Below are positions 19,643 to 21,923 of a stretch of DNA of 21,923 nt, piece by piece. The first letter of the stretch is position 1. Each line of letters opens with the position of its first letter. Location: assembly GCF_000485595.1 (NCBI RefSeq), contig NW_014577200.1, forward strand, positions 67,327-89,249, read 5' to 3'. The stretch comes from Priapulus caudatus (taxonomy: Eukaryota; Priapulida; Priapulimorpha; Priapulimorphida; Priapulidae). The translations under genes and the position numbers were made by a program. The notes below the pieces were generated by a model. The model was not told the DNA's origin and did no database searches. It saw nothing but the letters and a program-made list of their open reading frames with translations.

Positions 19643-19992
19643 CTACGGCGAATTTTACGTCGGACCATCGCTCGCCAGATGTCGCTTCAGCTCGTTGTTC
19701 GCTGGCGTTTGCCTTCTCAGGAGAATCGCATGTCGCAGTAGCGGCAGCATTGGACACGGGTTATGGCTCGCAGTGTGACGCGTTCGTGCCGCAGGCTCGC
19801 TCGTTCGTCTCGGTTGTTGATGAAGCGTCGGTCGCTTATGTGCGTGCACTCGCGTTATTGTGGTTCGTCGCCTCGTATGCAGGGGCGTTCGTGCCCGTGC
19901 AGACTCGTGCGAGTCGGTAACCGCCTGCCGCAAGAACCGACATCGTTACGATTCTTTCTTCGCGCCAGAGGTTCGTCTCGTCCGATTCTCGG
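19643..19992 (-). pseudogene. Broken copy of the C2H2 zinc-finger exon
   Basis: Counterpart of 13921-14228, with acceptor GCTAGCC at 19993-19994 and TAG at 19643-19645. About 40 net extra bases and several frame shifts break all three fingers, including within the linkers. Indels fall with no regard to codon phase. Confidence 0.75.
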
Positions 19993-20449
19993 CTAGCGTA
20001 AAAAATTTCTAAGTGGGGCTTATCAAGGATTTTATTAGGAATTTTATTTTAGAGTTGTTAACTGATTATTCGTTTTATGTGATAACGATTATTTCATAGG
20101 TTTGGGATTTTTACACTATATGCGGTGTTGAGTTCAGCAGGTGGGCAAGGTAGAAGGTGGAAAGACTGCGGAGTTAGTTTACGTTCCTGATTGTATTTCT
20201 GTACATACACTTTATGCAATTTACAATAACGTAATGTAATTTAGCGGCGATTTTAAATATGTGTATTAGTATCGATATAAAGGGGACCGAGTTTAGGGTC
20301 ACCATCCCTCCAGAGACTCTTTCCAGCACAAATGAACACAGTAAGACAAAGGAAAGGGAACTACTCACAACAGATTCAGTTTTACAGGTCATCACAGAAC
20401 GACTATTACGTAAGTTGCGTGCGTTTCTGCTAAGCTGCATGCAGAGCCT

Positions 20450-21795
20450 TAGATAGAGAAGTCTTCGGTATTATATCTAAGTCTCAGCCGTTGCTCAGAG
20501 CTTAAGATTAGAGATGAGTCTCCTCTATATATTCTGATAGGATCTTCTAGATTCCGGCTATGTCAGAGCCTATGATAGAGGAAGTCTCTCGTTTATATAT
20601 CTAGATCTCTAGCCCGAATTGCGAGGCCTCTAGGTCATCGCGAAGTTCCTCCTATATATCTAAGACTGCCTCCCAGGCCCCGCGCCGATGCAGAGCGGCT
20701 TAGATAGAGGAAGGTCTGTCGGTAGTATTCTAGAAGTGGCTCTGGGGCCGCGATGGTAGAGCTTAAGTATGAGGACGAGCTGTCGTCTATGATATGCTAA
20801 GGTCTCCTAGCCGCTGAGGAGCCGTTTAAGTAGAGGGAAGTCGTCGTCGCTATATATCGTAGTCTCTGGAGGCGGCAGTGGCAGGGGCTTAGGATAGAGT
20901 AAGGTCGTCCTGCTATATAGGTCTAAATCTAGCGCCGGGCAATGCAGAGCCTTAGTGATTAGTAGAAGTCTCTCGTATTATATCCGTTAAGCGCACTCTA
21001 GCCCCGCATGCAGAGCCTTAGATAGAGAAGTCTCCTCCTATATACTCTAAGCTCTCTGGCCGCATGTAGAGCCCTTAAGCACTCAGAGAACGTCTCTCTA
21101 TATATCTACAAGTCTCTGGGGCCGGAGTTCATGGCAGAGCCTTATATATGAGATAGTCTCCTTCTATATATTCTATAGTCTTCTAGTCCGGCATTTGCAT
21201 AGTATTTTGTACTTGGTAAGATTTATAGTAGATGTATGTCTCTCTTATTAATTCTTAAGTTCTCTTAGCCTTGTCTTATTGTCAGAGCATAAGATAGTAG
21301 ATATTTAGTCTCCGTCGTATGATATCTAAGGTATTTCTTGTCCTGACAGTGCATGAGCCTGGACAGATAGAGGAGTTTCTTCTTTATATTTATCTAAGAT
21401 CCTTTCTTGTTTGTCTCGTCATGCAGTAGTCTTATATTGTTTATAGAGATATATGATCTTCTATATATTTCTTATAGGTCTTCTTTGGTCGTCAAATGCT
21501 CAGCTTAGCCTTATATAGAATTAGAGATTTATTTTTGCCGGAGTCTCTCTATATATCTAAGTCTCTAGCCGCATGCAGAGCCTTAAGATAGAGAAGTCTC
21601 TCTATATGTCTAAGTCTCTAGCCGCATGCAGAGCCTTAAGATAGAGAAGTCTCTCTATATATCTATGATGTCTGGCTGGCCGCAGTGCAGAGCTTACTAA
21701 GATAGAGAAGTCTAACTCATATATCTAAGTTCTAGCCCGCATGCAGAGCCTTAAGATAGAGAAGTCTCTTTATATATCTAAGTCTCTAGCCGCAT
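20450..21795. repeat. Tandem array of a 53-bp unit, noisy
   Basis: About 25 units. The cleanest at 21545-21660 and 21735-21795 read TCTCTCTATATATCTAAG, TCTCTAGCCGCATGCAGAG, CCTTAAGATAGAGAAG. Between 20460 and 21540 the units are heavily disrupted by 1-3 bp insertions. No coding frame is present. Confidence 0.9.
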
Positions 21796-21847
21796 GAGAG
21801 CGCACATCGCTGCCGGGCTTCGCTTGCATGTGCTGCCACCTACGTTC

Positions 21848-21923
21848 AGGGCCGTAGCCTGCGGGGGGGAGGGCAAGGGGGGCAGCTGCCCCCCTAAATT
21901 TTGGAGAGAAAAAAATTCTGTTC
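21848..21923 (+). mobile_element. hAT-like transposon terminus, cut by the window edge
   Basis: The sequence turns at CAGGGCCGTAGCCTGC, similar to the CAGGGGCGTAGCCAG-type ends of hAT elements common in invertebrates. It continues with G-runs and the perfect 18-bp palindrome GGGGGGCAGCTGCCCCCC (about 21875-21893), then TAAATTTTGG. If this is the end, the 8 bases before it (CCTACGTT) would be the target-site copy. The other end is outside the window. Confidence 0.5.

Larger units (their letters stand above)
15390..20402 (+). repeat. Block B': degraded full-length copy of block B (about 10010-14609)
   Basis: Collinear homology runs from the acceptor before PDZ exon 2 to just before the TTGACCG junction. 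It covers both PDZ exons, the GC-AG intron, the 3' region, the low-complexity tract, the zinc-finger exon and the TATA box. Block B is about 4.6 kb and B' about 5.0 kb, an excess near 9%. The excess comes from single-base insertions spread evenly over coding and non-coding parts. That even spread and the insertion bias are the signature of raw single-molecule reads, so the copy may be the same locus or the other haplotype assembled twice. Confidence 0.9.

Overview
This window is nuclear DNA from a multicellular animal, most likely an invertebrate. The lineage cannot be fixed from the sequence. The evidence is spliced coding exons with strong acceptor and donor sites, a PDZ domain split by introns, a C2H2 zinc-finger exon, AT-rich non-coding DNA, microsatellites, three satellite-like arrays and transposon-like pieces. 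There is no sign of operons, bacterial ribosome binding sites or tRNA/rRNA genes.

The best-supported gene is the 3' end of a plus-strand PDZ-scaffold gene. One very large GC-rich exon (6106-9456, 1116 full codons) encodes a disordered, acidic, proline-rich and internally repeated region. It also carries a small Cys4 motif with the C-X2-C-X17-C-X2-C spacing of GATA fingers. The exon joins in phase 1 to 10030-10130 and then in phase 0, through a GC-AG intron, to 10776-10928, which ends in a stop codon. Joined, the three exons give a complete class I PDZ domain at the C-terminus. From memory it most resembles the last PDZ of the whirlin/PDZD7 family of stereocilia scaffolds. Exons for the N-terminal part are not recognised and probably lie to the left of the window. 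On the minus strand, 13921-14228 is the last exon of a different gene with three C2H2 zinc fingers.

Layout: 1-540 AT-rich; 545-1440 noisy array of a 35-bp hairpin unit; 1444-1875 noisy copy (A') of the block at 14610-15198; CT microsatellite; 2461-2728 fold-back element; 2740-3635 non-coding; 3636-5735 array of a 54-bp composite unit; 5736-6105 intron end; 6106-10928 PDZ gene; 10929-13900 non-coding; 13921-14228 zinc-finger exon; 14495-14714 possible TATA box plus exon; 14610-15198 block A; CT microsatellite; about 15390-20402 block B', a degraded copy of about 10010-14609 (block B); 20450-21795 noisy 53-bp array; 21848-end hAT-like transposon terminus.

Sequence quality is uneven. Blocks A' and B' and much of the arrays differ from their clean counterparts by dense single-base indels, mostly insertions, and B' is about 9% longer than B. 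All coding frames in B' are broken. This looks like uncorrected long-read sequence used to fill or extend a clean contig (about 2000-15390), so the apparent duplication and pseudogenes should be treated as possible assembly artefacts. I found no clear new biological system. The most interesting true signals are the GATA-spaced zinc motif inside a PDZ scaffold, the giant frame-preserving exon, the GC-AG intron inside the PDZ, and CTCF-like sites on both sides of the 54-bp array.
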